Below, piece after piece: positions 21,642 through 33,959 of a stretch of 64,000 nt of DNA. The stretch covers positions 521,177,451 through 521,241,450 of the forward strand of contig OZ010795.1 in assembly GCA_963932465.1 (NCBI GenBank), given 5' to 3'. The notes beneath the pieces were generated by a model. The model was not told the origin of the DNA. It saw nothing but the letters and a program-made list of their open reading frames with translations, and did no database searches. Source of the stretch: Maratus speciosus. Taxonomy: Eukaryota > Arthropoda > Arachnida > Araneae > Salticidae. How positions within the stretch are numbered: the first letter of the stretch is position 1; every line of letters starts with the position of its first letter. Made by a program: the position numbers and the translations under genes.

Positions 21642-23410
21642 CCTATGTCACACTGTAACTCTCGTATTTATGATCCGATTTCGATGTAATTCGGTGTGTA
21701 CATAGTACATACCAATGTCTCGACCGAGTTCGTTGGCCAGCTTCATCCGCCATTTTGAAACAAAATGGCGGCCATTTAAAATTTAAAAAAAAATTTTAAA
21801 TTTGAAATGTGGTACCAAAAAATTGAAAATGAAAAAATATTTTTTTCTTATGTATTTGACCTTTATACAAAGATTCCGGAGCAGTTTTCTTTTCGTCTAT
21901 ATCTTAAAAAATGGCTGAGTTATAGCATTTTGAATTTCTAGCATGGCTGACATTTTGAAACGTCCTGAAATTTGTCACGCTATAAAAGGCGTGTTTATGA
22001 ACCGATTTCGATGTAATTCGGTGTGTTCATAGTACATACCAATGTCTCGACCGAGTTCGTTGGCCAGCTACATCCGCCATTTTGTTTCAAAATGGCGGTC
22101 ATTTAAATTTTTAAGAAAAATTTAAATTTGAAATGTGGTACCAAAAAATTGAAAATTGAAAAATTATTTTTTCCTTATGTGTTTGACCTTGATAAAAAGA
22201 TTCGGGAGCAGTTTTTGTTTCGTCTATATCTTAAAAAATGGCTGAGTTATAGCATTTTGAATTTCTAGAGTGGCTGACATTTTGAAACGTCCTGATTTTT
22301 GTCACGTGATAACAGGCGTATTTATGAACCGATTTGGATGTATCTTGGTGTGTACATAGTACATACAAATATCTCGACCGAGTTCGTTGGCCAGCTTCAT
22401 CCGCCATCTTGTTTCAAAATGGCGACCATTTAAAATAAAAAATTAATTTTAAATTTAAAATGAGATACCAAAAAATTGGAAAATGAAAAAGATTTTTTTC
22501 GTATGTGTTTGACCTTAATACAAAGATTCCGGAATAGTTTTTGTTTTGTCTATATCTAAAAAAATGGCTGAGTTATAGCATTTTGAATTTCTCTTGTGGC
22601 TGACATTTTAAAACTACCTGATTTTTGTCACGCGATAACAGGTGTATTTATCAACCGATTTGGATGTAATTTGGTCTGTACATAGTACATACCAATGTCT
22701 CGACCGAGTTCGTTGGCCAGCTTCATTCGCCATCTTGTTTCAAAAGGTTTGCCATTAAAAAAATTAAATTTAAAATTTAAAATGAGGTATTAAAAAATTG
22801 GAAAATGAAAAAGATTTTTTTATGTGTTTGGCCTTGATACAAAGATTCCGGAGCAGTTTTTGTTTCTGAAAATTTGTTCTTTTGTTTATATCTTAAAAAA
22901 TGGTTGAATTATAGCACTTTGAATTTCTAACATGGCTAACATTTTGAAACGATCTTGTATTTGTCACGCGATAACACACGAACTCGCCTATTTCGATGTA
23001 AGAGGGCATGTGGATAGTATACATCAATATCTCGGCCAAGTTCGCTGGCCAGCTTCATCAGCCATCTTGTTTCAAAATGGCGGCCGCCATTAAATTAAAA
23101 AAAAAATTATATTTAAAGTGAGCTGCAAAAAAATTAGAAATTGAAAAAGGTTTATTTCTTAAGTATTTGACCTTGATATAAGGATTCAGGAGCATTTTTT
23201 GTTTGTCTTTATCTTAAAAAATGGCTCAGATATAGCAGTTTCAATTTCTAATGTGGGTGACATTTTGAAAAATCTGTTTTTTTGCCTGCGACAGCACTCG
23301 TATATATCAACCGATTCCGATGTGAGTGAGCATGTGCACAGCAATTACTAAGGTCTCGACCAGGTTCACTGGTTAGCCACATCCACCATGTTGTCTTAAA
23401 ATGGCAGGCA
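21641..23410. repeat. Satellite-like tandem repeat, period about 327 bp, six units
   Basis: The phrase CTCGACCGAGTTCGTTGGCC recurs with small changes at about 21720, 22047, 22374, 22700, 23032 and 23355; spacings are 327, 327, 326, 332 and 323. Similarity falls from left to right. Each unit holds a hairpin, clearest as CCGCCATTTTG-TTT-CAAAATGGCGG in unit 2, and the block AAAATGGCTGAGTTATAGCA. No coding sequence spans it. Confidence 0.9.
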
Positions 23411-23429
23411 CTTTAAAAAATCGCCGAAT

Positions 23430-23925
23430 TTGGCAGCCAAATATAAGTTACTTTAAAGAAAAGCAACTGGGATAAAGCTGACTAATTTCGCGAAATTCTC
23501 ATTCATTATATTGATAAAAATTAGTATTGAATCTCCTATATTCGGTTTCTACTAAATTGAGCTTTGTGTGTTTGAATAATATAAGTTGGCTTTATTAAAA
23601 TAAGGAATATGAAAGCTACCTCTTCCTCCCGGCACTGGCCGGAAGGACTTTTTGTTTCGGCATTGTTCCTAAAAAATGACTGAGATATAGCAGCTTATAA
23701 TTTAATAATAAATGTAGGTAACTTGGATATGGCTGATTAAAAAGACTAAATTCTCTTTCAAATTCGGTATTCACAAAACCTGTGATTAAAATTTCTAGAA
23801 TCGTGTTACATGCATTTTAGCTTTCTGTGTTTGAATAAAATTAGCTGTATTTTTAAAGAAAATTAACCAGAAGACTGCCTTTTCCTCCCATTACATACTG
23901 GAAGAATTTTTTTAACTATTATTAT
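23430..23925. repeat. Two degenerate copies of a 260-bp segment
   Basis: Blocks AGCTTTGTGTGTTTGAATAA with CTACCTCTTCCTCCC (about 23560-23630), and AGCTTTCTGTGTTTGAATAA with CTGCCTTTTCCTCCC (about 23819-23890), occur in the same order. A block related to the flanking satellite (ATGACTGAGATATAGCAG, 23674) lies between them. Confidence 0.45.
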
Positions 23926-24390
23926 AGTATTTTACGTGTCTAAAAAAAGAAGCGACAAAAGGGAATATGTTACTACGAAGAAAAATATGTATTTTTTTTT
24001 TTTTTTACCATAAATAAATAAATTTTCCATAGCAAGTAAAAGTCATTAATAATGTAATTTGAAATATATGCATTTGTGTCGATAGATTATTATAAAATAT
24101 CATTCTTATTTCTAGTTTTAACATTTTTAGTATTTTAAAAACATTAAATATTTAAAGCATCAACAAGTTGGTTCCAGTTTATTGAAAAATGTGTGCTGTT
24201 ATGTCCATCTGCTTTAAGCCTGTTTTCTAAATATAATTTTGTTGTAAATAAAATGAGAGTACCAAAAACAATAGAATCTGCTTATAAGAAGAGCTACAAC
24301 AATATAACAGAAAATGCAAATTTGTGTTGTTGAAGTTCATATTCTATTCTAAACAATAGAATGATAAAATCTTCCATTGTCATAATAATA

Positions 24391-24908
24391 AGAACACGAA
24401 TGTAAAGCACATGTCAGAGGTGTTGTTAGGTCCTGAGAAGGGGGAAACCTTTATTTTGTATTCTTTTGTTTTTCACTTTAAAAGTAAGTGCGTAAAAAAG
24501 TATTTTTAATTCCTTCCAAGAACATGAATGTAAAGTACATGTCAGAGGTGTTGTTAGGTCCTGAGAAGGGGAAAAACCTTTATTTTGTATTCTTTTTGTT
24601 TTTCACTTTAAAAGTAAGTGCGTAAAAAAGTATTTTTAATTCCTTCCAAGAACATGAATGTAAAGTACATGTCAGAGGTGTTGTTAGGTCCTGAGAAGGG
24701 GAAAAACCTTTATTTTGTATTCTTTTTGTTTTTCACTTTAAAAGTAAGTGCGTAAAAAAGTATTTTTAATTCCTTCCAAGAACATGAATGTAAAGTACAT
24801 GTCAGAGGTGTTGTTAGGTCCTGAGAAGGGGAAAAACCTTTATTTTATATTCATTTTGTTTTTCACTTTAAAAGTAAGTGCGTAAAAAAGTATTTTTAAT
24901 TCCTTCCA
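24391..24908. repeat. Tandem repeat, period about 129 bp, four units
   Basis: Units begin AACACGAATGTAAAG or AACATGAATGTAAAG at 24393, 24521, 24651 and 24781. They contain GTCAGAGGTGTTGTTAGGTC and end TTTTTAATTCCTTCC. Near-identity of units 2 to 4 indicates recent expansion. Confidence 0.95.
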
Positions 24909-27352
24909 TGAACTTAAAATTGAAATATACATTAATGTTTAAATATTAAATTAAACATAAGATATTGTTTAAAAACAAATTTGTAAACAAAATTATCAAA
25001 ACATCTGTGTTCCATGTCTTTAAACTTTGCGATTGCAATCCACAAAAAACATATTTATACGAACATATATACAAAATAATTAGCAGTAACAATTTCTTTA
25101 AACAACAAATTCATAATAAGTTTTCATATTAACAGGTAATATTTAATTTTGAATATATTAATTAGAGAAAAATAAGTAAAACAAAATAAGAAATCTGTTA
25201 AATGTGTGTTTGTTTTGCAACATATTCATCCGAGTTCCAACTAATCCTGATATTTGAATTTCAGTACTATGCATTAATTATGCAAAGAAATTTTGGCTTT
25301 GTTCATAAGTATAATTCTGAGATTAAACAAGGCAAATATTCTCTGTAATCTTCATTTTATTAGAATTTTGATTAAGTATTTTTTTTTATTAAAAATGGAA
25401 AATTGTTTATTGTTTTGATAATCGATTTTCCAATTTGGGTCCGTATAGAAATGAAATCAAATTAAAATTTTCAAACTTCAATTTTATTTTCGAATATGTA
25501 TACGTTAAACCGATTGCATGTGTTTTCGTACAGAATGTTTTTGAAATTTCAAACGATTTTTGTGTTTTAAACAATTTACGTTTTAATTAAAAATATTTTA
25601 AATAAATAAATAAATAAATTACGAATCGAAACAGAATTCGTAAAAAAATTATTATAAAATTTAAATTTACATTTATAAAATTTAAAAATGAATAAAAAAC
25701 AATGAATTCATTTAATTTAAACAAACCTATCTATAACGAAACTACTACGATTTAAATAAAATATAAAAAAGAGAAAACAAAACTAGTGCATTATTCAAGT
25801 TTCCAAAAAAAAAAAAAAAATCACAATAATGTTTCCGAATGTATAACTCGAGATCTAAGCAACACTAATGAATATTACTATAAATAAGTTATTTTTTTAA
25901 ATATATAAAACATTACACATTTACAAATTGATCAATTTCAAATTTCTAGATATGTTTATTTTAATTATATTCAAAATATTTACTATCCATGCAAATTTAT
26001 TTAATTTATGTTTGTTTTACTCGTTTGAAACATGTTATTTTACATCTCATAATAAAAAATAAGAAAAGAAAGTAAATGCTATACAAAAGAATATAAATGT
26101 ATAATAATGCATTTTTGAAATGAAATAAATGCAATGTAATTTACTTTTTTTTTCATGTCATTTATAAATTTCAGAAACGATGATTTATCAAATATAAAAA
26201 TGTGATGTTAAAATTTATATTAAGATATTCTAATGCTTTTGAATTTATTTGTGTAACTCCGCATATAATGTATAGAATTTATACGCAAAATACAGTGTGA
26301 AAACATTTTGTTAAACTAAAGCTAAAACACACTTTCAGAAATTATCGTTCTCAGACTTTGGTGCATGTAAAAAATATTTTTGTGTTTCTCTGTAAATGAA
26401 AGATATTTTACATAACTTTGTATCATATAGCAAGACTCGTGTAATGAATCTCAGACATGTATATACATTTCATTATTTGTTAAATAGTATAAAATCATTA
26501 GATTACACTGCATTCAATTTTACTATGTAGACCATTATATACGTGAACTATTTTGTTTGACTTTCCAAATGAATGATAATCGCTTTGCAATCCATATTAC
26601 ACTGGAAGCTTTCTTACTGCAGCTTATAAGTGCATATAAAATACATCAAATTTAAAATAGCGTAACATCATTAAAATACTGAAGCAAAAATGTTTCCACC
26701 CAGACAGACCATAATGTAACAGAATTCTTTTGCTGTCTCTCTGTAACCGAACTATAAATGCATATACATCTTTTAGAATAGTGAACTTGCCGTAATATTT
26801 GTCAATAATGTGTAAATCGAGGTACATTTAAGATAGTTATAGGGCGTACAGGCGGACGGGCCGACAAATGGATAGGCATGCAGTCGCACCAATTCATAAA
26901 ACGTTTTCATGTATGAAGCTGTAGGTTTAATATTTCTTAGTTAAAAAAATTCTCTTTTAAATTAATAATTAAAGTCCATAAATTATGTTACAGTTTTGGT
27001 TTAAACTTTATCTGAAAACATATTTTTCTCCCTAGTATGTGCAGCAAACAATGAAGTTATGCTATGTTAACAGAAATGCGGATATTGAAAGATATTTCAG
27101 CAAAAAATTCCTTAAAAGTTACTCTTTTGAATTTTATGTGGATTTTCAAAAAAATCTTCGATGTGTTCTTGTGTTCATCCGGGAGCGACTCAATGTCCCA
27201 TATAATAGGAACGTCCTTATCCATCAGAGCTTGAGAGTGTACATGTACGTACACAGAATATAGACTCCCAAACTAAATCTTTGTTTTACTAATATAAATA
27301 GATTAAAACATATAAACACATAAAAACTTTGTTTTAATTAAGAAAGCTGTCA
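24909..27352. other. AT-rich stretch, no gene recognised
   Basis: No protein-like frame and no RNA gene. The part at about 26380-26860 is distantly related to 57945-58460: shared phrases GTAACAGAATTCTTTTG / TAACGGAATTCTTTTG, CTGTAAATGAA, CATAAATGCATAT and a GGCGGACGG/GCGGACAGACGG end. It belongs to an old dispersed repeat. Confidence 0.5.
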
Positions 27353-27473
27353 CAAAAAATACGTATATAAACACATAAACAACTTGGCATGCTTTAGTTT
27401 CATTAGAGATAAAAACCATTATCATAACAAATTATCGTCGTTGAAGACGAATGATACAAGACAGTGAAACATA

Positions 27474-29442
27474 GAGGCTGTCCCAAAAGTCTTTGACACA
27501 TTTCAAAATCTCTCTATTCTAAAAAAAAAGTAACTAACGCTGTCACCGCCGCCGTCGCCGCCGGTTTTTAATTTTTTGTGACGGGAGGTCTTTCTCCTTT
27601 AATATTAATAAAAATATTGCATACAAAAATATGAATACCGGTGGAGTTATAGAGAAATGTTTGATAAACGCAATGATGCAGACAGTTTTTAAATCGTTCA
27701 AATCGAAGAATTCTTTTCAGAGATATTTAATGTTAAAGTTGGTCAAAATCATTCGATTAAAAAAGTTTTATAGGAGCAAAAACTATACACGGGAATTTAA
27801 TCATTTTCAGATCATTTTATACATTAAAAGTGCCCGGTGTGCAGACTGCCTTTATTTTTTTAATTTGACTCATTTTTGAGGTTTTATTTCGATTTTAAAT
27901 TCCTTTTTTCTACATTTTCAGAGTTATTTTTTACAGCTTTTAGAAAAGGGTATGTTTTTAAATTGTTGCCAAACATTAAAAAAGCGCAATGAATAATATT
28001 TCCTTCAAATTAAAAAATGTTTACACGTGACAGTTACAAACAGAATAAAACTTTGAAATGAGAATTAAATGATTACGTATTAAAAGCAAGAAGATATATA
28101 TAAATACGTCATAAAAACTATATTTACATGTGAATTTAAAAAAGAGAAATAAAATTGTAAAATAGTAAATCCATTAATATGCCTTAAAAGTATACATGGA
28201 GGAAATTACGTCACATTTAAAATTGCCAATTCATAATATAGCCAAACAGTTTAAATTTAAACTTTAAACATATATTTCCGCGAGACATTTATTTGATATT
28301 TTGAGATAATCTTTTTAAATTATAATTGAGAATTCTCAGATAGCGCAAATAATATTTCCTTTCTAACAACAAAAGTATTTTCACGCGATTATTTAAACGA
28401 GAAAGAAAACTTTGTTGAAAATTACATCAGATTTAAAGCGATACATTTAAAATGTCTTATTTAAAAAATCTTATAAAAATACCGAGACACAAAGACTCTG
28501 TTTATTTAATTCATCTTATAGTTATTTTATTATTAGCTTATTTTTACATGTTTCACTATTCTGATTTAATCAAAGACAAATACAACCCGTTAGCAGTGAG
28601 ATCGTTACTGTTATATTAATTGTAATTCATTCTTCGGAAAATTTTTAAAGCCGATCAAATTAGCGTGCTTTTAGAGTTTGCGGTGTCTGAGCCGGGGTTG
28701 GCAAGCGTAGCTCGTAGGAAAAAGAGCCCCCTATTAAAAAAAAAACAAAAAACAAAAACAAAAAACAAGTAATTGCTGTACAGGATTGCGGTTTGGACTA
28801 AAATTCTTCTCATGATTAAAAGTTTTTATCAAGCTAATAAAAAATAGTTCCTATCACCTCCCATAGATCCGCTGTACCTTAAATTAATCAAAAATAAGCA
28901 TGAAAAACTGAAGCACTCAGTTACATATCATTTTAATTTGTCAAAATTCGTTAAAGTGAAATAATTTGCGCGATACAGTAGCATAGTTCAATGAGTGCAC
29001 TTTTTGCAGCTCGAGTCACATTCAAACGGAACTCCAGTTCAATCCACGTGTTCGCTAGCACTGCTTGTGGAATTGACTAGACCACATGCGTGATTCTCGT
29101 CTTATTAAATTTCAGTCTCAGTATAGCATACACTTAGCCCTTTTTCACAGGGAGTGGTCATTTCAGTGTCACAGCATCAAATTTAATCTGCAAATTAGAA
29201 AAACAACAACAACAACAACAACAAGAACAAAAAAAAACAACGCATATTTGAAAACATTAAAACCACGCATACGGACGAGTAGTGCCATCTATGATCGAAA
29301 TTTGGAACTTATCCTTTTCGTTCGCTCGAAGAAAACGTTTCATCCTGAGAAGCAATTTAGTCGAAGCCGCACTCATGTACGACAATTTCTTAATTTTTTA
29401 TTGAATTTCAAAATGTGTCAAAGAGATTTAGAACACCCTGCA
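27474..29442. mobile_element. Tc1/mariner-type element interrupted by a Helitron
   Basis: The left end (GAGGCTGTCCCAAAAGTC, then TTTGACACATTTCAAAA) and right end (TTTTGAAATTC in reverse, then TTTGACACA and CACCCTGC) form a TIR of about 40 bp. TA lies outside both ends (27472-27473, 29443-29444). Removing the Helitron leaves about 740 bp. No transposase was recognised. The 119-codon open frame at 29086-29445 runs into the TIR and is not transposase-like. Confidence 0.6.
27509..28734 (+). mobile_element. Non-autonomous Helitron, copy at 27.5 kb
   Basis: Starts TCTCTCTATTCTAAAAAAAA after a flanking A, followed by a (GCC)n-like tract, as in the copies at 44541 and 48524 (reversed). It ends in the shared GGCAAGCGTAGCTCGTAGG block and GAGCCCCCTAT. 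The terminal CTAG is altered and one half of the hairpin is lost, so this copy is probably dead. It lies between A and T within the Tc1-type element. No Rep/helicase is encoded. Confidence 0.85.
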
Positions 29443-29799
29443 TAATTGGAGGAGGGGATATGGATATTGTTTAAGTGGAGTTAATTGATTTTTATTTCAA
29501 ATTAATGTCGAAAATGTATTATAAGAGAATCCATAGGAATCACGTAGAGATTTAGTCTGCAACGATACCACTTCCTTTGTTATTCCAACTTTATGGCTGG
29601 AATTACTAAATGAGTATTTTAAAGAAATCTTGAAAATCGGGAGCCATGTAAGTAAACAATCTTAAAGCATTACCTTTATTTCTTTTCATGATTGACAATG
29701 ACGAATTTTTATGATAATAGTTTTTATCTCTAATGAAACCAAAACATGGCAAGTTTTTTATTCCTTTATTTATGTATTTTTGTTTGAAGCCTTACTTAA

Positions 29800-29998
29800 C
29801 ACCTTGGGGACGAGCGACACGTATACGTGCCACATGAAGCGCTCAGAATCCTTGTTTTTCCTCACCAGTAAAATTTTACTGTAAAATTTGCCTTGTTTAA
29901 TCAGCGCATTTTCTCGATTCAAGAAGACACAAATTTCTGTTTTTAAAAAATGGTGACAAAAGATTAAAAAATTCGCAAAAGGCTCCATCCCAAAGGGG
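29800..29998. mobile_element. piggyBac-type miniature element, 199 bp
   Basis: TTAA at 29796-29799 and 29999-30002. Ends CACCTTGGGGACGAGC and (reversed) CCCCTTTGGGATGGAGC match with a few gaps. A subterminal CACGTATACGTG palindrome mirrors the layout of the 200-bp element at 3785. Confidence 0.65.
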
Positions 29999-30002
29999 TT
30001 AA

Positions 30003-32095
30003 GTTAAAAAAGAAATGTAAGTGTTTATGAAAAGGTGATGCTTTCTTTTTAAATTTAAAGATTTAAGAAACATTTTTGCGCAGATTAAAACATTTAAATA
30101 ATAAATTCAACGAATTAGATATCTCCAATTTGCAGATGCCATTGATGCTTCTCCAGAGTTACACTTAAGAGTTTAAAATAATTTGTAAAACACTGGAGCA
30201 CAAAATCAACTTTTGGTGTGGTTTAAATTGAAATATCTTCTTTAACCATTTCAAATTTCTAAAAATACAAAATAATATTTCATATTCATCTTCATCTTAC
30301 CAGCCATAAATATATAACAAATACTAATAAATGATAAATCGGAACTGAAAAAGATATTTCAAAGCTGATTGTATGATATCACACAACACCACAACTAATA
30401 CTAAATGTATGGGACATGAAAATTAATGAAATTCATTTTATTATGCAATAGTTTAGAAAAAATAGTTATAATTTCTGTGTTGAACGCTATATTCTAACCG
30501 CCGGACGACTGGTTATATAATAAAAAAATTACGTATCCATTTAAAAACGTTGTACAGGAGATGATGAATATTTAGATTAAGATCTTGCCCAGTGTAGTAA
30601 AGTTATAATGTAAAAATTCACATTCAAATAATTCAGTGATTGTTGAGAAATTTGCACATATGCATACACACACTCAAACGTTACGGTCGAAAACAGAAGC
30701 TCCCTTTTTTTAAATCACTTAAAAACGATTTGCAGTTATTTTCCCCAGGCCTACACTTTCTCTAAGCAAATATACTACGATAAAATGAGATTAAAAAGTG
30801 CAATAAAGAACAGGAAAAAATACTCTTGAAACTCCAGTTATAATGTACTTTAAAAGGTCTAATTCTAAACAATAAAATTTTTATATAAATTAGTAAAAAG
30901 ACTAATTACCAACAAAAGATAATTTAAATACATATTAAAAAATCCAGTTTCTAAAATATTTATATCCAAAGAAACATATAAAGAAACATATTCTAATGAA
31001 ATTTTCACTTTTACAGAAGATTTATTTACATATGAGACAATAGATATTCCTTGTTTGTTTAAATCTTCAAATTACTCAGGCAACTCACTATTGGTTTGTT
31101 TTCATTTGAACAGTATGCAAACATTATAAATATGCAATTCTTTGACTAGGCTTATGTATACTACCCTTTTCTTTTAACAATTACTTTATTATGCATATAA
31201 CTTGGCATTTTTAAGTCATTACGTTTAAACAAATATATTTATATTTTAAGAACATTAATTAGGATTACGCTTTTGGCATTCAAAGTAACGAGATATTCAA
31301 ATGAAATTTTGCGGTGTGTTTTACTTCTTTATAACGAAATGAAATTGCTTTTAGGTATCAAATCTTTTATAATGTCTGTTTTGCTTATGTAAATAACTGA
31401 AACATATAAAACAATCGTTTATCTGGGTGTAGGATCTGTTGGATGTTTTAGAATCGAGTATTTACGTTTAATAAAATACGTAACTTAAATTTGAAGACAT
31501 TTTAACTTCTAAAAATGCAAACTGTTAAACTTTCCAAACATAGTTTGAATGGTAATAAATATTTAGATTGAAAAAAAAAAGTTCAAAATTTCATAAGAAA
31601 GCTCGCAAAATTCGTTTAAAATAATGCATGTATGTCTTCAAGAAAACTTTGATTGAATTTATAAATATAATATATTTAAATCATATGGAAAAGTACGTTA
31701 TATAATACATTACATCAGTTAAAACCAAATAATATTTTAGGTAATACTGTATTTAATGCATAAGAAATAAAAATTTATTATGTATAAAGAAATTAAAATT
31801 ATGTAATACACGGTGAAAAATAAGATAGCTTTAGGTATTTTATATGATAAATTTGCTTGCAACATTTCATGTCTGATTCTTTTTTTCGTTTGATAATGTC
31901 TGTTTTGCTTACATAAATATTTATAAAGGGAAAATACAATTCCATAGAAAACATAAACTTTCATGAAACGGAACAATGTGAAAGAAATATATTATTATTA
32001 ATTTTTAAACTACTTTTCAGCAGTGAAAATACGCTTGAAACCATTGAATATTAAAGACGTGGATTATCACACTTCTAACTAAGCGTAAACCAACA
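30003..32095. other. AT-rich stretch, no gene recognised
   Basis: No coding or RNA gene signal. The block AATGTCTGTTTTGCTTA...AAATA occurs at about 31371 and in the same orientation at about 31894, suggesting an old duplicated repeat. Confidence 0.55.
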
Positions 32096-32106
32096 GAGTG
32101 AAAAAT

Positions 32107-32175
32107 GTCCAAACCGGGAATCGAACCCGGGCCCTGGAATAGATCTCCAGTGCTCTACCATTAAGCCACAATGAA
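32107..32175 (-). tRNA. tRNA-like sequence, probably pseudogene or SINE head
   Basis: On the minus strand it has a D-arm (GCTTAATGGTAGAGC), an anticodon stem CTGGA/TCCAG around a seven-base loop GATCTAT, and a perfect T-arm CCGGG-TTCGATT-CCCGG. The anticodon position would read TCT (Arg), but the base before it is A rather than the universal T. The 5' and 3' acceptor strands (TTCATTG and TTTGGAC) do not pair. The internal polymerase III boxes are intact. A decayed tRNA or tRNA-derived SINE is more likely than a functional tRNA. Confidence 0.5.
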
Positions 32176-32389
32176 GATGCCCAGCTTAGCATCTCTCACC
32201 CACATAAGTCGGTAAGACTTCTACCGCAGTTACCGATGCATATTTTACACACATTTATAGGTACACAAAGCCATAGTTCAAACTGTTAACATAAGCAGAC
32301 ATTTTAAACTTTTTTATGGACTTGTAGTTGGAGAATTCTGTGCCTTAAAATAATAGTGATTTATCTAAAGGATTCATCTCTTGTGATTT

Positions 32390-33850
32390 ATTCAACAGAG
32401 TAAATAATCATTTAAAAGCAATGAAAATCAATTTCTTTTCTCAAAATAACAGCCTTTTTCAATTTAGCAGTTTGCAGTTGAAAACCAATGTTCGACATTG
32501 TTACAAAAGCAAACATTTTATGCCTTTTCTTTATGGAATTATGTCCTTAGAAATTTGTGCGTTAAGATACTTTTGACGTATCTTCGCGATTCCTCTTATG
32601 ACTACTTTTTTAGAGTAACGAATCCTTTAAATGCAGTAACAAGCAACATCATTTCTCAAAATAAAAGTATTTTTAAATTTATTTGTCCGTAGTTAAAATC
32701 AGAAGTTTTAAAGTATTATTAATGCAAATTTATTACGCTTGCCTTTACAAACTCTGGTGCTTAGAAATTTGTGCAAAATATGAAAAGATGGCCACCAAGC
32801 TCATCATGGATAATTTTAAAACATTTGAATTTTCATAAACACGTTATGATTTATTTAGTACAGGAGAAAACGATTTTTATCAACATATACGAAAGCACCC
32901 GTCTTAAAAATGGTAATTTTTTTAATGGAAAATGTTAAATAAGTACCATAATATAAGCTTGGAAATTTGATATCACACCATTTTATACCAACAACTTTCA
33001 ACTTTTTTTTTAACCATTTGGAAAAATGGTTATTGTCCTCGGTCAAGGTAGGAAATCAAAAACATATCTGAAGCTTTTTATTAGTTGAATCCGCATTTAT
33101 TCCTTTTCTGACCAGTAATCTGTATTTTCCCTTTACTTTCAACAGAGATGGATACTTCTGTTGCCACTATGACAAAAAAAAATAATAAAAACTACATAAA
33201 AAAAATAATAACTCAGAAACAAATTGAGATACAGCTTTCAAACAAATTGCATTTAAAAGTACATTTTTTTCTCTATACGACGCGATGGTGTAAAAAGTAA
33301 TATTGTGGAATGTTTAGAAGTTTAAGAATGAAATTTCATTTAAAATTGGTCCAGGAATATTAATGTTTAATCCATGGCGTACGTAATGTATGACCAGCTC
33401 CGTAGAAGTTTAAAAATTTACAGTACCGAAAAATGCAATCCAAGGTGTACGTAATGTATGATCAACTCCGTGCGATTTTTTATGTCTTAAATTTTAGTCT
33501 TTGAAAAAATCATTTTCCAAATGGTCGTTGTAATTTGTTAGTTGCATTTTTTTCCTTACCTTTGAAAAGTTGATTTTTAGTAGATATCAATTCTTTTTTT
33601 CTTCAAGAGATTATATATAATTTAAATAATCTAATCATTCAAATTAAAATGCGTTCTTGTAGAACCTTTATAAGTAGAAAGGAAACACAATATATGCACA
33701 TTTTGTTTACATATAATTCCTTTCTTAGAGTAAATAATCATTTAAAAGCAATGAAAGTCAACTTCTTTTCTCAAAGTATCAGTCTTCTTGAATTTATATG
33801 GTATTTAATTTTTATGAATAATGGAAATTATGTAAAAACCGGATAGCGTC
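32390..33850. repeat. Degenerate repeated segment AGTAAATAATCATTTAAAAG
   Basis: The phrase with AAGCAATGAAAATCAATTTCTTTTCTCAAA occurs near 32397 and, little changed, near 33727. A weaker version is near 32610. The copy of the 600-bp dispersed repeat at 33008-33545 sits between them. No gene. Confidence 0.5.
33008..33545 (+). repeat. Dispersed repeat, copy 2 of 3
   Basis: Same family as 500-1115 (reversed) and 42030-42625. Begins ACCATTTGGAAAAATGG and ends with the AAATCATTTTCCAAATGG complement. It lacks one internal segment near 33095 (around the TAATTCGTTTTCTGATTGAT block) that is present in copy 3. Confidence 0.8.
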
Positions 33851-33959
33851 GAAATAAAATATAGACATATTGTTGGTCTTTTAGTTAGATATTTGTTTAT
33901 TGTTAAATATTTAGTTAGATATCTGTCTAAAGGTAACTTATTATTATTTTTTTTTTCAG

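Larger units (their letters stand above)
27353..29786. mobile_element. Inverted-repeat element enclosing two nested insertions
   Basis: An arm at about 27353-27455, containing GTTTCATTAGAGATAAAAAC, is matched in reverse complement by about 29690-29786. Between the arms lie a Tc1-type element (27474-29442) and, inside that, a Helitron (27509-28734). Without these the original element would be under 500 bp. Outer borders and a target duplication were not resolved. Confidence 0.6.

Noticed and set aside
24391..24908. CRISPR-like array
   Set aside because: Units are directly adjacent with no unique spacers, and the DNA is eukaryotic.
27536..27563. GC-rich (GCC)n tract as a CpG-island promoter (also at 44570 and 51420)
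   Set aside because: It is a fixed part of the 5' region of the Helitron family and occurs in all copies.
29086..29445. 119-codon open frame as a protein-coding gene
   Set aside because: It runs through a CAA microsatellite and into the terminal repeat of a Tc1-type element, and has no recognisable domain.
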